DNA of 64,000 nucleotides from an uncultured Monoglobus sp. (GCA_947628795.1 CANRBF010000001.1:202560-266559); one strand, 5' to 3'. Positions 1-8,633 are shown, counted from the stretch's first letter. The notes: generated by a model not told the origin, from the sequence alone. Program-made: numbers and translations.

Positions 1-228
1 GTATTCGGTTTTGAGGATAGTTTCCATTTCATCGGGCGGATATTCTTTGGCGCAGTCGTGGACCAGTCCCGCAAGATACGCCTTGGCGGGATTAGCGCCG
101 TACCTGCGCGCCAGCTTTTCCGCCTCGCCCGCCACGCCGAGCGAGTGCACGTAACGCCTTTTGCTGAGTATCTTTCTCAGCTCCGCCTTAATGTCGTCAA
201 TACCGATCGCGCTCAGTTCTTCCGCCAT
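1..228 (-). CDS. yqeK: YqeK-like HD-domain hydrolase (3' end outside window)
   Basis: Only the N-terminal 76 codons are present; the frame is open to the window edge. The visible protein starts MAEELSAIG and contains HSLGVAGEAEKLA and GLVHDCAKEY, the first metal-binding histidine and the HD pair of YqeK-type HD hydrolases. The family hydrolyses diadenosine tetraphosphate symmetrically to ADP. The ATG at 226-228 follows a GGAGGTGG ribosome site that overlaps the end of nadD, so the two are probably translationally coupled; nadD-yqeK adjacency is common in Firmicutes. The missing C-terminal part prevents any check of the remaining metal ligands. Confidence 0.85.
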   Translation of the reverse strand, partial: MAEELSAIGIDDIKAELRKILSKRRYVHSLGVAGEAEKLARRYGANPAKAYLAGLVHDCAKEYPPDEMETILKTEY

Positions 229-229
229 T

Positions 230-856
230 TTATCCACCTCCGTAAAGATCATATCTTTTTATATATTCAATAACGCTGTCATGCGTGAGATATCTGATCG
301 ACTCCCCCGCCGCCAGCTTCTGTCTCAGCATGGTCGACGAAACTCCGATAAGCGGGATCGAGATTTTTTCAATCTTCGCGCCGAAGGCTTTGGTCAGCTC
401 GCTGATTTTTTTGTCGATATCGCTTTTTTCAAAGCCCGGCCGCTCCGCCGCGGCCACCGTGCATAAATCGAAGATAACGTCGGGTCTGTACCACTTTTCC
501 ATATAATCAAGCGAGTCGGCGCCCACCAGAAAATACAGCTCCGCGTCCTTATACTCACCGCGCTTTAGCTGCGTCAGTGTGTCCGCCGTGTAGCAGGTCC
601 CCGCGCGGCTGATCTCAATATCCGACAATTCAAAATCCGGATTGCTTTCGATCACGGTTCTGAGCATATTAAACCTGTGGCGGCTTTGCGCCTCGCCCGG
701 CGTGTCTTTATAGACGATCTTGCCGTTGGGAATAAAAACCACCTTGTCAAGCTCAAGCTGCTCCAGAGCTGCCTGAGCTATCACAAAATGTCCGAAATGG
801 GGCGGATCAAAAGTTCCGCCCATTATTCCGATTTTTTTATTTACGCCTTTTTCCAT
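230..856 (-). CDS. nadD: Nicotinate-nucleotide adenylyltransferase
   Basis: Transfers AMP from ATP to nicotinate mononucleotide to make deamido-NAD, the penultimate step of NAD synthesis. The 208-residue protein has the nucleotidyltransferase signature GGTFDPPHFGH at residues 13-23 and the C-terminal SSTMLR motif near 173-178, both diagnostic of NadD, and its length is normal. The start ATG lies only about 3 bases after an AAGGCGG ribosome site, which is tight, but no better start is seen. It follows the zinc-ribbon gene with 11 bases between and precedes yqeK, so the three may share a transcript. Confidence 0.95.
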   Translation of the reverse strand: MEKGVNKKIGIMGGTFDPPHFGHFVIAQAALEQLELDKVVFIPNGKIVYKDTPGEAQSRHRFNMLRTVIESNPDFELSDIEISRAGTCYTADTLTQLKRGEYKDAELYFLVGADSLDYMEKWYRPDVIFDLCTVAAAERPGFEKSDIDKKISELTKAFGAKIEKISIPLIGVSSTMLRQKLAAGESIRYLTHDSVIEYIKRYDLYGGG

Positions 857-867
857 AAGCCGCCTTT

Positions 868-3096
868 TTAATACACAACCACTTCGGTCACGTCCGTGTC
901 GACCGTCTTCGCCTTTTTGCCGTCATCGCGGGTGCGGAACAGCTCAAACGAAGTGGTGCCGCCGTTGCTGTTGTAGTAAACTATGTCGCCGTTATTCTTG
1001 AGTCCGTATGAGCTTACGCCCTTAACGACCTCGCGGGTCTTGCCCTTATTGCTCACGCAGTACACGTCTCCGGTCCTGGTCTCAAGGCTGTAATTCTTGG
1101 CGTATACAGTATAATTTCCGTTCTTGTCAAATGTGAACGCTCCCGCTCCGACCTCTGTGGCAAGAGCCGCGGTCTTTTCGCCGCTCCACGCGTTCAGGTT
1201 CACGAGGTTCCACGTTATATCATAACCGTCGGCATATCTGACGATCTGACCGTCGGGAGTTATATCACAGGAATGAGCCGTGTCGCTGATCTTGGTATCG
1301 CTGCCAACAACTCCGTTGGTGATCGCAACGGAGAACAGCGCTCCGCACTCTCTCGCGATGTCGTAGCCCTGAATAAACGCGGCCTTTGTGAAGTCGTCGT
1401 TTATGTCAAACTGAACCACTCTCTTGTGATCTTCATCGTCAAGCACTGTGATGTTCTGAGCCAGCATCTGACCCTCGGTGCCCGAGAGATTCGCGTAATA
1501 ATAATCAAACGCCGTGCCCTCCGCGTTGGCTTTTCTGAAAACGACCGACTGCTCGTCGGAACTCATCGAAACCAGCTCGGTCAGGCTGTTTGAAAGTCTC
1601 TCTTTCTCGCCGCCCGCCAGACTGACGTAATAGAGCGATTGATAGTATTCCTCGGCCTCGCCATAGGTTCCGCCCGCGTACATTCCGTCTGACGCCGCGC
1701 AGAATATGGGCTCGCATCTCGAGCCGCCGGTTATCATGACCTTCTCGTCCGAGTCAGCCTTTTCGAGATACAAATCGAAGCACTGATTATCGGTGTTGTA
1801 ATTTTTGGCGTATACAACGGCTTTGCCGCTCGGGTTTGTGCCGAACACGTCGTAAACATCGGAATCAACGGCCTTTGTTCCCGTAACGACGCCCTTGTCG
1901 ACCGTCGCCATATGAAGGTTGCCAACGTTGTACTCGCTGTTATACTCGTTTATATAGAGCAGGCTGTTTGTGTTCTGTCCGAACACAAAGTGCTCGGGCA
2001 TAACTCCCGGCGCCAGCTCCGAAGCGGTCTGAGTGATCGACGACCAGAACCAAAGAGTTCCGCCGTTTCCGAACTTGTCGGCGCCGACCAGGTACATAAC
2101 GCCCGTTCCGTCGTCCGAGACAAGAACTTTGGCGTACACGTCGTCGGCTATCTTGACCGTGCTCTTTCTCTTTCCGTTTTGGGTGTAGTTGAGCGTGCCC
2201 TTGCTGTTATTAAAATCAGCGTTATCTATAAAATATGTGCCTATGCCGTCGGCCGTGTATATCACTATGTCCTTCTCGCGCAAAGGCTCAAACGCCGGTT
2301 CGGGCGTGGGCGTGGCTTCCTCGTCCTCGTCGTCATCGTTTCCTCTTGACGGGGTGGCCGTGGGCTCGGTCGGCTCAATGTACTCGCTTGAAACAAAGTT
2401 GCCGCTTATCTCAAGCTCTTTGCCGTCGTACGCCGAATAAAGGGCGTTGCCCTTGGCGTAGACCGTCGGCGTCTCGGGCATCTCGACCGTGACTCTTGTC
2501 GCCATATTGACCGACGCGATAACCACCGCAATAACCAGGACCGCCAGGATACCGCCCGCGATCAGACCGGCCTTTGGCGACGGTTTGAATTTTTTGCGGC
2601 GGCTCTTCGCAGCTCCGCTCTCGCGCGCCTTGGCCGCCCTTTCGCTTACCGTCGGCTTTGCGGCATCCTCGCCTCGTTTGGTTTCGGATTTTTCGGCGCG
2701 GGGTTTACGCTTGTCCGCACTTTCGGGTCTTGCCGACTTTCCCGATTTTCCCGATTTCATTGACGAAAATATTCCGCCCTCGGCTTTTTTCTGCTGCTTG
2801 CGCTCGCGCTTCTCTTTTCTGGCGAGACGAGCCGCCTCGAGAGCCTTTATCTTCTCGTCGTCGGACATATTGGCGAAGCTGTCGTCGTAGCGAGCCTCGC
2901 GCTTTTTGCGAAGTTCCTCGTCTATCTGATATTTATTCTCCTCGGGCGCGCTGTCCGAGAACATTTTTGAATATTCCTTATCAAAATCGTCGCCCGATTT
3001 TTTCGCCGCCGCATCCGCGCTCACCGCGGGCGCGCCGCATTTGGGGCACGTCTTAGCGCCCTCGGGGATATCGGCGCCGCATTTTCTGCATTTCAT
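868..3096 (-). CDS. Zinc-ribbon membrane protein with large extracytoplasmic beta-propeller-like domain
   Basis: 742 residues. The start is set at the ATG at 3094-3096 because AAAGGTGG lies 10 bases upstream; an in-frame GTG seven codons earlier would overlap that ribosome site. The N-terminus is a zinc ribbon (C3, C6, C17, C20), followed by a highly charged Lys/Arg/Glu-rich stretch and one transmembrane segment at about 176-197. The remainder should lie outside the membrane. It contains an Asp/Glu/Pro/Thr-rich spacer and repeated segments such as VMYLVGADKF, GMYAGGTYGE and GQIVRYADGYD, which resemble the blades of TolB/DPP-IV-type propellers. Function unknown; similar zinc-ribbon proteins with one membrane span occur in Clostridia. 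It sits between trmD and nadD with its own promoter. Confidence 0.75.
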   Translation of the reverse strand: MKCRKCGADIPEGAKTCPKCGAPAVSADAAAKKSGDDFDKEYSKMFSDSAPEENKYQIDEELRKKREARYDDSFANMSDDEKIKALEAARLARKEKRERKQQKKAEGGIFSSMKSGKSGKSARPESADKRKPRAEKSETKRGEDAAKPTVSERAAKARESGAAKSRRKKFKPSPKAGLIAGGILAVLVIAVVIASVNMATRVTVEMPETPTVYAKGNALYSAYDGKELEISGNFVSSEYIEPTEPTATPSRGNDDDEDEEATPTPEPAFEPLREKDIVIYTADGIGTYFIDNADFNNSKGTLNYTQNGKRKSTVKIADDVYAKVLVSDDGTGVMYLVGADKFGNGGTLWFWSSITQTASELAPGVMPEHFVFGQNTNSLLYINEYNSEYNVGNLHMATVDKGVVTGTKAVDSDVYDVFGTNPSGKAVVYAKNYNTDNQCFDLYLEKADSDEKVMITGGSRCEPIFCAASDGMYAGGTYGEAEEYYQSLYYVSLAGGEKERLSNSLTELVSMSSDEQSVVFRKANAEGTAFDYYYANLSGTEGQMLAQNITVLDDEDHKRVVQFDINDDFTKAAFIQGYDIARECGALFSVAITNGVVGSDTKISDTAHSCDITPDGQIVRYADGYDITWNLVNLNAWSGEKTAALATEVGAGAFTFDKNGNYTVYAKNYSLETRTGDVYCVSNKGKTREVVKGVSSYGLKNNGDIVYYNSNGGTTSFELFRTRDDGKKAKTVDTDVTEVVVY

Positions 3097-3169
3097 AATC
3101 GCTTGACCACCTTTCACCGCGTTAAAAATAACGCCTGTTTTTCAGATTAATAATAGTTATATAGTAATA

Positions 3170-3198
3170 ATTTTACCACATTAAAAGACAAAAAACAA
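3170..3198 (-). promoter_or_regulatory. SigA-type promoter of the zinc-ribbon gene
   Basis: On the minus strand, -35 TTGTTT (3193-3198) and -10 TAAAAT (3170-3175) are separated by 17 bases, about 75 bases before the gene. It separates this gene from the trmD operon upstream. Confidence 0.5.
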
Positions 3199-3236
3199 CT
3201 GTTTTGTGAAAATTTATTAATTTTTTATTGTTTTTG

Positions 3237-3971
3237 TCACTCTTTTTTCAGTTTTTCCACCAGTTGTTTTTCGGCGTCTGTCAGGTTCGCGCGGTTCAGC
3301 ATACCGCGGCGCTTTTTGAAGGTGGTCCTTATCGCCTGCTCGCGCTTCCACGCCTCGATGTTTTTGTGGTGGCCGCTGAGCAGGATCTCGGGCACGCGCT
3401 TGTCATGCCAGATCTCGGGACGGGTGTACTGCGGGAACTCGAGCAGCCCGCCGTAGTGCGACTCCTCGGAGAACGCCTCCTCAGACTTGAGCACTCCGGG
3501 CAGCAGCCGCGCCACGCAATCAACAAGCGCCATGGCCGCGATCTCACCGCCTGTCAGCACAAAATCGCCCAATGATATTTCGGCGTCAACTATCTCGTCA
3601 AGCACCCGCTGATCCACTCCCTCATAGTGGCCGCAAAGTATCACGATATGCTCATATTTTTTCGCTATGCGCTTTGCCATGCCCTGTCTGAGCGTTTTTC
3701 CCTGAGGCGACATATATATCGTGAACGGCTTATGATCAAGCCCGGCGGTCACGCTCTCGTACGCCAAAAATATCGGCTCGGCCTGCATTATCATACCCTG
3801 GCCGCCGCCGTAGGGATAGTGGTCGACCCGCCTGTGCTTGTTAAACGCGAAGTCTCGTATCTGCACATAATTCAGCTCAATAAGCCCGTTTGCCGCGGCT
3901 CTGCCGATTATGCTGCCCCCAAGCACCGCCTCGAACATCTCGGGAAACAGTGTCAGTATATCAAACCTCAT
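3237..3971 (-). CDS. trmD: tRNA (guanine-N1-)-methyltransferase
   Basis: Methylates G37 of tRNAs with SAM, preventing +1 frameshifting. The 244-residue protein has the SPOUT/TrmD signatures: the MRFDILTLFPEMF start, YGGGQGM near 54-60, CGHYEGVDQR at 113-122, GDFVLTGGE at 135-143 (trefoil-knot SAM site) and YTRP at 182-185. Its start overlaps the end of rimM by 4 bases. In many bacteria rplS follows; here the operon ends and an unrelated gene with its own promoter comes next. Confidence 0.97.
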   Translation of the reverse strand: MRFDILTLFPEMFEAVLGGSIIGRAAANGLIELNYVQIRDFAFNKHRRVDHYPYGGGQGMIMQAEPIFLAYESVTAGLDHKPFTIYMSPQGKTLRQGMAKRIAKKYEHIVILCGHYEGVDQRVLDEIVDAEISLGDFVLTGGEIAAMALVDCVARLLPGVLKSEEAFSEESHYGGLLEFPQYTRPEIWHDKRVPEILLSGHHKNIEAWKREQAIRTTFKKRRGMLNRANLTDAEKQLVEKLKKE

Positions 3972-4468
3972 TCGTCGATCAAGCCTTTCATTAGGCGAAC
4001 GACGATATATCCGCCCTCGATATTTGTCTCAAGCACAACATTGTCGAGCACCGGGATCAGTATCTGCTTTTTGTTAAACGTGTTTTTGAGCGCGTACACG
4101 TCGTTGCTGCCGGTTTTTATCACGTCTCCGATCTCGCCCAGCACGCGTCCGTTTTCTTCGCGGACTTCAAGTCCCAAGATATCCGCAATGAAATACCGTC
4201 CCTCGGGCAGAGGCATGTCCTCGCGGTTTATATACACGATCTTGTTTTTGAGAAGTTCCGCCGCGTTCATGTCGTCAACGCCCTCGAGCTTGACGATCTG
4301 ACAGGTTTTGTGGTACCTGTTGCGCTCTATATCATACTCTTTGCCGTCTATTATAAGATATTCAAGCTCGTCAAACACATACGGATCATCGCACCAAGGC
4401 TGTATTTTGACCTCGCCGCGTATCCCGTGAGTGTTCACAAGCTTGCCTATTTCAAGCATATCGTTCAT
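3968..4468 (-). CDS. rimM: Ribosome maturation factor RimM
   Basis: Binds ribosomal protein S19 and assists 30S head assembly. 166 residues from the ATG at 4466-4468, chosen because TAAGGAGAA lies just upstream; the open frame extends 14 codons further but without a ribosome site. The N-terminal RimM fold shows IGKLVNTHGIRGEVK, and the C-terminal PRC-barrel part shows LGEIGDVIKTGSNDVY and ILIPVLDNVV. It lies between khpA and trmD, its usual place. Confidence 0.95.
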   Translation of the reverse strand: MNDMLEIGKLVNTHGIRGEVKIQPWCDDPYVFDELEYLIIDGKEYDIERNRYHKTCQIVKLEGVDDMNAAELLKNKIVYINREDMPLPEGRYFIADILGLEVREENGRVLGEIGDVIKTGSNDVYALKNTFNKKQILIPVLDNVVLETNIEGGYIVVRLMKGLIDE

Positions 4469-4543
4469 AACATTCTCCTTAGATAAGCCGATCAATAAAA
4501 ATTCAGACATCCGCTGCGCGCGGACATCTGAACTTGGCCGTGT

Positions 4544-4771
4544 TTAAATAATGTCAACAACCACTTTTTTGTTCACGCGGTTGCCGGCACTTTTGATTAC
4601 GGTTCTTATAGCCTTGGCGATCCTGCCCTGTTTTCCGATGACCTTGCCCATGTCGTTCTCGGCGACATGAAGCTTGAGTACGGTCAGATTTTCCTTTTCG
4701 ACAACCTCGACCTCCACCGCGTCGGGCTCGCTCACCATGGATTTGGCTATAAATGTCAGCAATTCTTTCAT
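4544..4771 (-). CDS. khpA: KH-domain RNA-binding protein KhpA
   Basis: 75 residues consisting of one KH domain with the GKQG loop at 46-49 (GKVIGKQGRIAKAIR), the RNA-contact motif. KhpA pairs with KhpB (Jag) and binds many RNAs in Gram-positive bacteria, affecting cell division and elongation. A good ribosome site (AAAGGAG) precedes the ATG. Conserved position between rpsP and rimM. Confidence 0.93.
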   Translation of the reverse strand: MKELLTFIAKSMVSEPDAVEVEVVEKENLTVLKLHVAENDMGKVIGKQGRIAKAIRTVIKSAGNRVNKKVVVDII

Positions 4772-4800
4772 ACTGATTCTCCTTTTGCCGTAAGCTTTAA

Positions 4801-5046
4801 CTAATCAATAATGCCTTTTTTCTTTAACAATCTCTTAACTGTGTCGGTGGGCTGAGCGCCGTTCTTGATCCACTTCTGGATCTTCTCCGCGTCAAACTCT
4901 ACCGCCGCGGGCTCAACCATCGGGTTGTATGTTCCCACCTGCTCGATAAATCTGCCGTCTCTGGGAAATCTCGAGTCCGCGACTACCACACGATAGAACG
5001 GATTCTTCTTCGCGCCCATTCTTTTTAAACGAATTTTTACTGCCAT
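4801..5046 (-). CDS. rpsP: 30S ribosomal protein S16
   Basis: 81 residues beginning [20 protein letters not shown], the canonical S16 N-terminus, and containing [13 protein letters not shown]16 is a 16S-binding protein of the 30S body. A GGAGG ribosome site lies 8-9 bases upstream. It is separated from ffh by about 95 bases that contain a short intergenic repeat. Confidence 0.98.
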   Translation of the reverse strand: MAVKIRLKRMGAKKNPFYRVVVADSRFPRDGRFIEQVGTYNPMVEPAAVEFDAEKIQKWIKNGAQPTDTVKRLLKKKGIID

Positions 5047-5104
5047 TTTTTAAATCCTCCAAAAATATATATTTATTTAATTAATTTTACAAAATTATTT
5101 TCTA

Positions 5105-5145
5105 ATCAAGCCTAGTCCCTAGGTCCTATTCCCTAGTCCCTACTA
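5105..5145 (-). repeat. Short TAGGGACTAGGGAATAGG-type intergenic repeat after ffh
   Basis: Reading leftward, the sequence from the ffh stop codon consists of repeated TAGGGACTAGG, GAATAGGACC and TAGGGACTAGGC blocks. The same GTAGGGACTAGGGAATAGG string is a module of the 128-129 bp repeats at 17856-18370. Here the repeat begins at the stop codon of ffh itself. Confidence 0.6.
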
Positions 5146-6498
5146 CATGAACATTCCCGGCGGGAAACCTCCGCGGCCCATCTTTTTCATTTTTTTGTTC
5201 ATATTGCCGCCCGAGAGCTGCTTCATCATGCGCTGCATCTGGTCGAACTGTTTGAGCAGCGAGTTGACCTCCACGATCGAGACTCCGCTGCCTTTGGCGA
5301 CGCGCTCCTTGCGCGAGGGAGTCAGCTTGTCTTTAAGCTCCCTCTCGTTCGGCGTCATCGACTTGATTATCGCCTCGATATGCGCCATCTTTTTCTCGTC
5401 CACCTGAGCGTTTTTTAAAACCTTGGAATTGATCCCCGGGATCATACCCAGCACGTTCTGTATCGGGCCCATGTTTTTCATCTGTTCCATTTGGTCGAGA
5501 AAATCGGTGAACGTGAAGCGCTGCGTTCTCAGCTTTTTTTCAAGCTCCTCGGCCTTTTTCATATCAAGCGCCTGTTCCGCCTTTTCGATCAGACTAAGCA
5601 TATCGCCCATTCCCAATATTCTGGAAGCCATGCGGTCGGGATGGAACTGCTCTATATCGGTCAGTTTTTCGCCCATACCGCAGAACTTTATCGGTTTTCC
5701 GGTGACCGCGCGGACCGAAAGCGCCGCGCCGCCTCTGGTGTCGCCGTCCAGCTTGGTAAGCACCACGCCCGATATCTCAAGCTCGCTGTTGAACTTATCC
5801 GCCACGTTGACCGCGTCCTGTCCGGTCATGGCGTCGACCACCAGAAGTATCTCGGTCGGCTCGGTTTCCGCCTCGATCTCTTTCAGCTCGTCCATGAGCT
5901 GCTCGTCGATATGAAGACGTCCGGCCGTATCTATGATAAGCACGTCGTTAGCGTGATTTTTCGCATGCTCAAGGCCTCGGCATGCGATGCCGACCGCGTC
6001 GGTCACGCCTTCCTCGGCGTATACCGGAAGCTCCAGCTGTCCTCCGACCACCTGAAGCTGCTTGACCGCGGCGGGTCTATAGACATCGCAGGCGCAGAGC
6101 AGCGGACGCTTGCCTTGCTTTTTGAGCATACCGCCAAGCTTGGCGGCCGTTGTGGTCTTGCCGGCGCCCTGAAGGCCGGCCATCATTATAACTGTCGGGG
6201 GCTTAGGCGAGATAGTAAGCTTCTCGGCCTCGCCGCCCATGAGCTTTATAAGCTCCTCGTTTACTATTTTTATTACCTGCTGCGCCGGAGTCAGCGACTC
6301 CATTACCTCGGCTCCGCTCGCGCGCTCGGAGACATCCTTAACAAAGTTTCTCACAACTTTGAAGTTAACATCCGCCTCAAGCAGCGCCAGCTTGACCTCG
6401 CGCATGGCGGCCTTTAAATCCTTTTCGGACACCTTGCCCTTGCCGCGCAGCTTTTTAAAAGTGTTCTGCAGCTTTTCGGATAAGCTTTCAAATGCCAT
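5143..6498 (-). CDS. ffh: Signal recognition particle GTPase Ffh
   Basis: SRP54 homologue that binds signal peptides of nascent membrane and secreted proteins and docks with FtsY. 451 residues: N domain (1-90); GTPase domain with GLQGAGKTT at 108-116, DTAGR at 190-194 and TKLDGD at 248-253; then the methionine-rich M domain (about 300-445), ending in repeated Met/Gly/Lys. A GAGGTG ribosome site precedes the ATG. It is directly preceded by ylxM (13-base gap), which usually accompanies it. The stop codon is immediately followed by an intergenic repeat. Confidence 0.98.
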   Translation of the reverse strand: MAFESLSEKLQNTFKKLRGKGKVSEKDLKAAMREVKLALLEADVNFKVVRNFVKDVSERASGAEVMESLTPAQQVIKIVNEELIKLMGGEAEKLTISPKPPTVIMMAGLQGAGKTTTAAKLGGMLKKQGKRPLLCACDVYRPAAVKQLQVVGGQLELPVYAEEGVTDAVGIACRGLEHAKNHANDVLIIDTAGRLHIDEQLMDELKEIEAETEPTEILLVVDAMTGQDAVNVADKFNSELEISGVVLTKLDGDTRGGAALSVRAVTGKPIKFCGMGEKLTDIEQFHPDRMASRILGMGDMLSLIEKAEQALDMKKAEELEKKLRTQRFTFTDFLDQMEQMKNMGPIQNVLGMIPGINSKVLKNAQVDEKKMAHIEAIIKSMTPNERELKDKLTPSRKERVAKGSGVSIVEVNSLLKQFDQMQRMMKQLSGGNMNKKMKKMGRGGFPPGMFM

Positions 6499-6511
6499 AA
6501 ATACACCTCAT

Positions 6512-6883
6512 CTATTCGTTCAGACCGTTGATCTCCTGTATTATCATAAGTATGTCGTTTATCTTGTGTTTCATGCTGTCGGACAGATCCCTGTTTTCGG
6601 GCGACGCCTCGATCTCCTTGATTATCTGGTCTATGCGCTCAAGATCGCCGCGTATGCTTAAAAACCTTGCCGCCAGACCCAGACGGTCCTCGGCGTCGAG
6701 CAAAGCGCTCTCGGCGCGCATTATATTGTCGCGCACGCCTTGGCGGGTGATGCCCATATGAGCTCCGATCTCCGACAAGGATAGGTCCTCGTTGTAATAG
6801 AGGTCGATGCTCTCCGCCTGACGCTCGGTCAGCAGATTCCTGTAAAAATCAAACAAAAGTGAAATTTTAACATTCTTTTCCAT
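6512..6883 (-). CDS. ylxM: YlxM/P13 family SRP-associated HTH protein
   Basis: 123 residues with a sigma-70 region-4-like helix-turn-helix: LTERQAESIDLYYNEDLSLS followed by EIGAHMGITRQGVRDNI. The family is encoded directly before ffh in Firmicutes and modulates SRP GTPase activity in streptococci. The ribosome site is weak (a GGGTG about 8 bases before the ATG). First gene of the ylxM-ffh-rpsP-khpA-rimM-trmD operon. Confidence 0.92.
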   Translation of the reverse strand: MEKNVKISLLFDFYRNLLTERQAESIDLYYNEDLSLSEIGAHMGITRQGVRDNIMRAESALLDAEDRLGLAARFLSIRGDLERIDQIIKEIEASPENRDLSDSMKHKINDILMIIQEINGLNE

Positions 6884-6937
6884 GATATAACACCCGTTTC
6901 AATGTTCCGTCCGCGCCGCGGAGATAAGCGAACGTTT

Positions 6938-6990
6938 TGATCAAATTATTTCCGCGTATTCGCTATTCGCTAATCACTAATCACTACGTT
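6938..6990. repeat. Intergenic repeat (TATTCGC/TAATCACTAATC type) in the ylxM leader
   Basis: A stretch of about 53 bp is nearly identical to 48183-48235: AAATTATT, then CCGCGTATTCGCTATTCGC, then TAATCACTAATC and CTACGTT. Related shorter forms are at 17808-17840, 44696-44725, 44852-44885, 48046-48082 and 59398-59412. Here it lies between the operon promoter and ylxM, so it is transcribed as part of the leader. Confidence 0.75.
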
Positions 6991-7020
6991 GGTAAAGTCT
7001 CTTTGCTTTACAGCTTTTAT

Positions 7021-7049
7021 ATTTTAAACCATTCGGCATGATTTGTCAA
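7021..7049 (-). promoter_or_regulatory. SigA promoter of the ylxM-ffh-trmD operon
   Basis: Minus strand -35 TTGACA (7044-7049), 17-base spacer, -10 TAAAAT (7021-7026). The leader to ylxM is about 130 nt, with a GTAAAG...CTTTAC hairpin followed by the intergenic repeat. Confidence 0.75.
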
Positions 7050-7060
7050 GGTTTTTTTGC

Positions 7061-7086
7061 AAAAAAATTCGGGCGCCGAGCGCCCG
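7061..7086 (-). terminator. Intrinsic terminator of the 3D-domain gene
   Basis: Minus strand hairpin CGGGCGC-TCG-GCGCCCG (7070-7086) followed by AATTTTTTT. It lies just past the stop of the 3D gene and before the ylxM promoter. Confidence 0.85.
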
Positions 7087-7103
7087 ATTTTTGTGTGTGC
7101 TGC

Positions 7104-8141
7104 TTAGTCAAGGAAGTATACGTTGACGTTTCGTCTGCCAAACTCATAGCACTGCGATCTCGACCAGTAGAACAGATCGACTCTGTGACCCTTGATGGCT
7201 CCGCCGCAGTCGCCGGCGATGGCATATCCGTAAACATACTTACCGTCGCAGGACTCGATATACATCTTTGTTCCGTAGGGGATGACGCTGGGGTCAACGG
7301 CGATAACGCCGTATCCCATCGGCATGCCCGTTGATGTAACGCCCGCCCAAGGACCATTGTCAGCGGGAGACGCGTCATAAGCTGTCGCCTCGAACACTTC
7401 CATTTTCGAATAATTTGTGGGACGGCTCGCGGGGATCTTTCCGATCTCGAACTCCTCCTGGGGAGAAAACTCGACGATCTCATCGACGGGATCGGCAAGA
7501 ATAATATCTCCGATCCTCTCTCTGGAAACTTCCGCTCCGTCGCTGTATCTAATGCTGTATTTGATCTCTCTTTCACCGTCCGCGCCGCTCTGAACAACGA
7601 CTTTCTCACCGGGGGCAAGAGACGCGTTCTCACGCTCGATAGTGTGATAAGCGATAGGCTCGGTCACGGTAACGATCTGGCTGTTGTCCTGATCGATTAT
7701 TATCTCGTCGCCCGACTCGATAACATCGGTCATTCTGGGCGTAACCTGCTCTTCAGAGGCGGTTATGCCGACCTCCGCCAGAACGTCGGCCACCAGCTTT
7801 TTGGTGGTAGTGTACTGAGACGAGACACCGTTGATCGTGATCTTAACGGGCATCGCTCTGTAGATCTCGATAACCGAATCGCCGGTAATCTTTTCATTAA
7901 GCGCAACGCTGGTCTTATCACCGCTGCCGAGCTCGATACCGTGCTTATCGAGAACCGTCTGAACGGTCGCGCCTGTCGTCTTTACAGTGATGGGCGCGTT
8001 TCCCGAATCATATATGGTAACATTGCTTGGCGTCGCGTACGCAAATCCGCTGCCTACCGCCGCGACAAGAGTCGCGCATACGGCCGCGGCAATTAAATTG
8101 TGGGCTGACAAGCTGAATCTTCTTATCAGTCGTGTAAACAT
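7104..8141 (-). CDS. Secreted DUF348/G5/3D-domain cell-wall protein (YabE/Rpf-like)
   Basis: 345 residues with an N-terminal membrane anchor or signal (about 15-36), two DUF348 ubiquitin-like repeats (about 38-85 and 98-145), a G5 domain (about 150-215) and a C-terminal 3D domain (250-345). The three namesake aspartates are visible at D283 (AVDPS), D311 (AGDCG) and D322 (RVDLF), in a double-psi beta-barrel like that of lytic transglycosylases. The architecture matches YabE-type stationary-phase peptidoglycan-cleaving proteins of Firmicutes. The ATG follows GAGGTGATTCG. It is a single-gene unit with its own promoter and terminator. Confidence 0.9.
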   Translation of the reverse strand: MFTRLIRRFSLSAHNLIAAAVCATLVAAVGSGFAYATPSNVTIYDSGNAPITVKTTGATVQTVLDKHGIELGSGDKTSVALNEKITGDSVIEIYRAMPVKITINGVSSQYTTTKKLVADVLAEVGITASEEQVTPRMTDVIESGDEIIIDQDNSQIVTVTEPIAYHTIERENASLAPGEKVVVQSGADGEREIKYSIRYSDGAEVSRERIGDIILADPVDEIVEFSPQEEFEIGKIPASRPTNYSKMEVFEATAYDASPADNGPWAGVTSTGMPMGYGVIAVDPSVIPYGTKMYIESCDGKYVYGYAIAGDCGGAIKGHRVDLFYWSRSQCYEFGRRNVNVYFLD

Positions 8142-8203
8142 CGAATCACCTCAAATAAAATTTTATCCGGAAAAAACCGGTAAATGTCCTTGTTACATTT
8201 GCT

Positions 8204-8232
8204 ATTATATAGTCTTTCACAAAATCCGTCAA
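8204..8232 (-). promoter_or_regulatory. SigA promoter of the 3D-domain gene
   Basis: Minus strand -35 TTGACG (8227-8232), 17-base spacer, -10 TATAAT (8204-8209). The leader is about 55 nt and carries a small CCGG-N6-CCGG hairpin (8167-8180) ahead of the ribosome site. Confidence 0.8.
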
Positions 8233-8377
8233 AAGTTCGAAACCGCTTTAAATTTATTAAAATTGATTTAATATCAATATTTTCAAAAAATAAGCCCATA
8301 ACTTGCGTATTCTCAATTTTTCTGTGTATTTCTTACGTTTTCGCAATATTTTTCCGACAGGTCGGCAAATTTGGTTA

Positions 8378-8406
8378 TTGTGCTAAAAGCGGTTTTCTGT
8401 TATACT
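8378..8406 (+). promoter_or_regulatory. Candidate promoter of the methyltransferase-rsmI pair
   Basis: Plus strand -35 TTGTGC (8378-8383), 17-base spacer, -10 TATACT (8401-8406). It lies almost 290 bases before the first gene, so the transcript would have a long leader. The 8142-8693 interval has no credible gene; it holds this promoter, the opposing one, and the A-rich repeat below. Confidence 0.55.
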
Positions 8407-8633
8407 TATTTTATGGCATTATATCAGGAATTTAGCGCGAAAAAACTAATATTTTGCTTTGTAACAAAAATGTAACACAATTGTAACAATGCCGGATCAT
8501 ATGGCTCAAAACCGCCCAAAACGCCGTGATTACGTTGGTTTACGTCACCCGAAGCAAACAGCGCACAAACCGTTTTGTGAAATTTGCACAAATAATTTAA
8601 AATAACATTATAAGGTTTTAACAGGCAAATAAA

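Noticed and set aside
8142..8203. c-di-AMP (ydaO-type) riboswitch upstream of the 3D-domain gene
   Set aside because: This riboswitch often precedes such cell-wall genes, but the leader here is only about 55 nt and lacks the conserved elements; a promoter lies immediately upstream.
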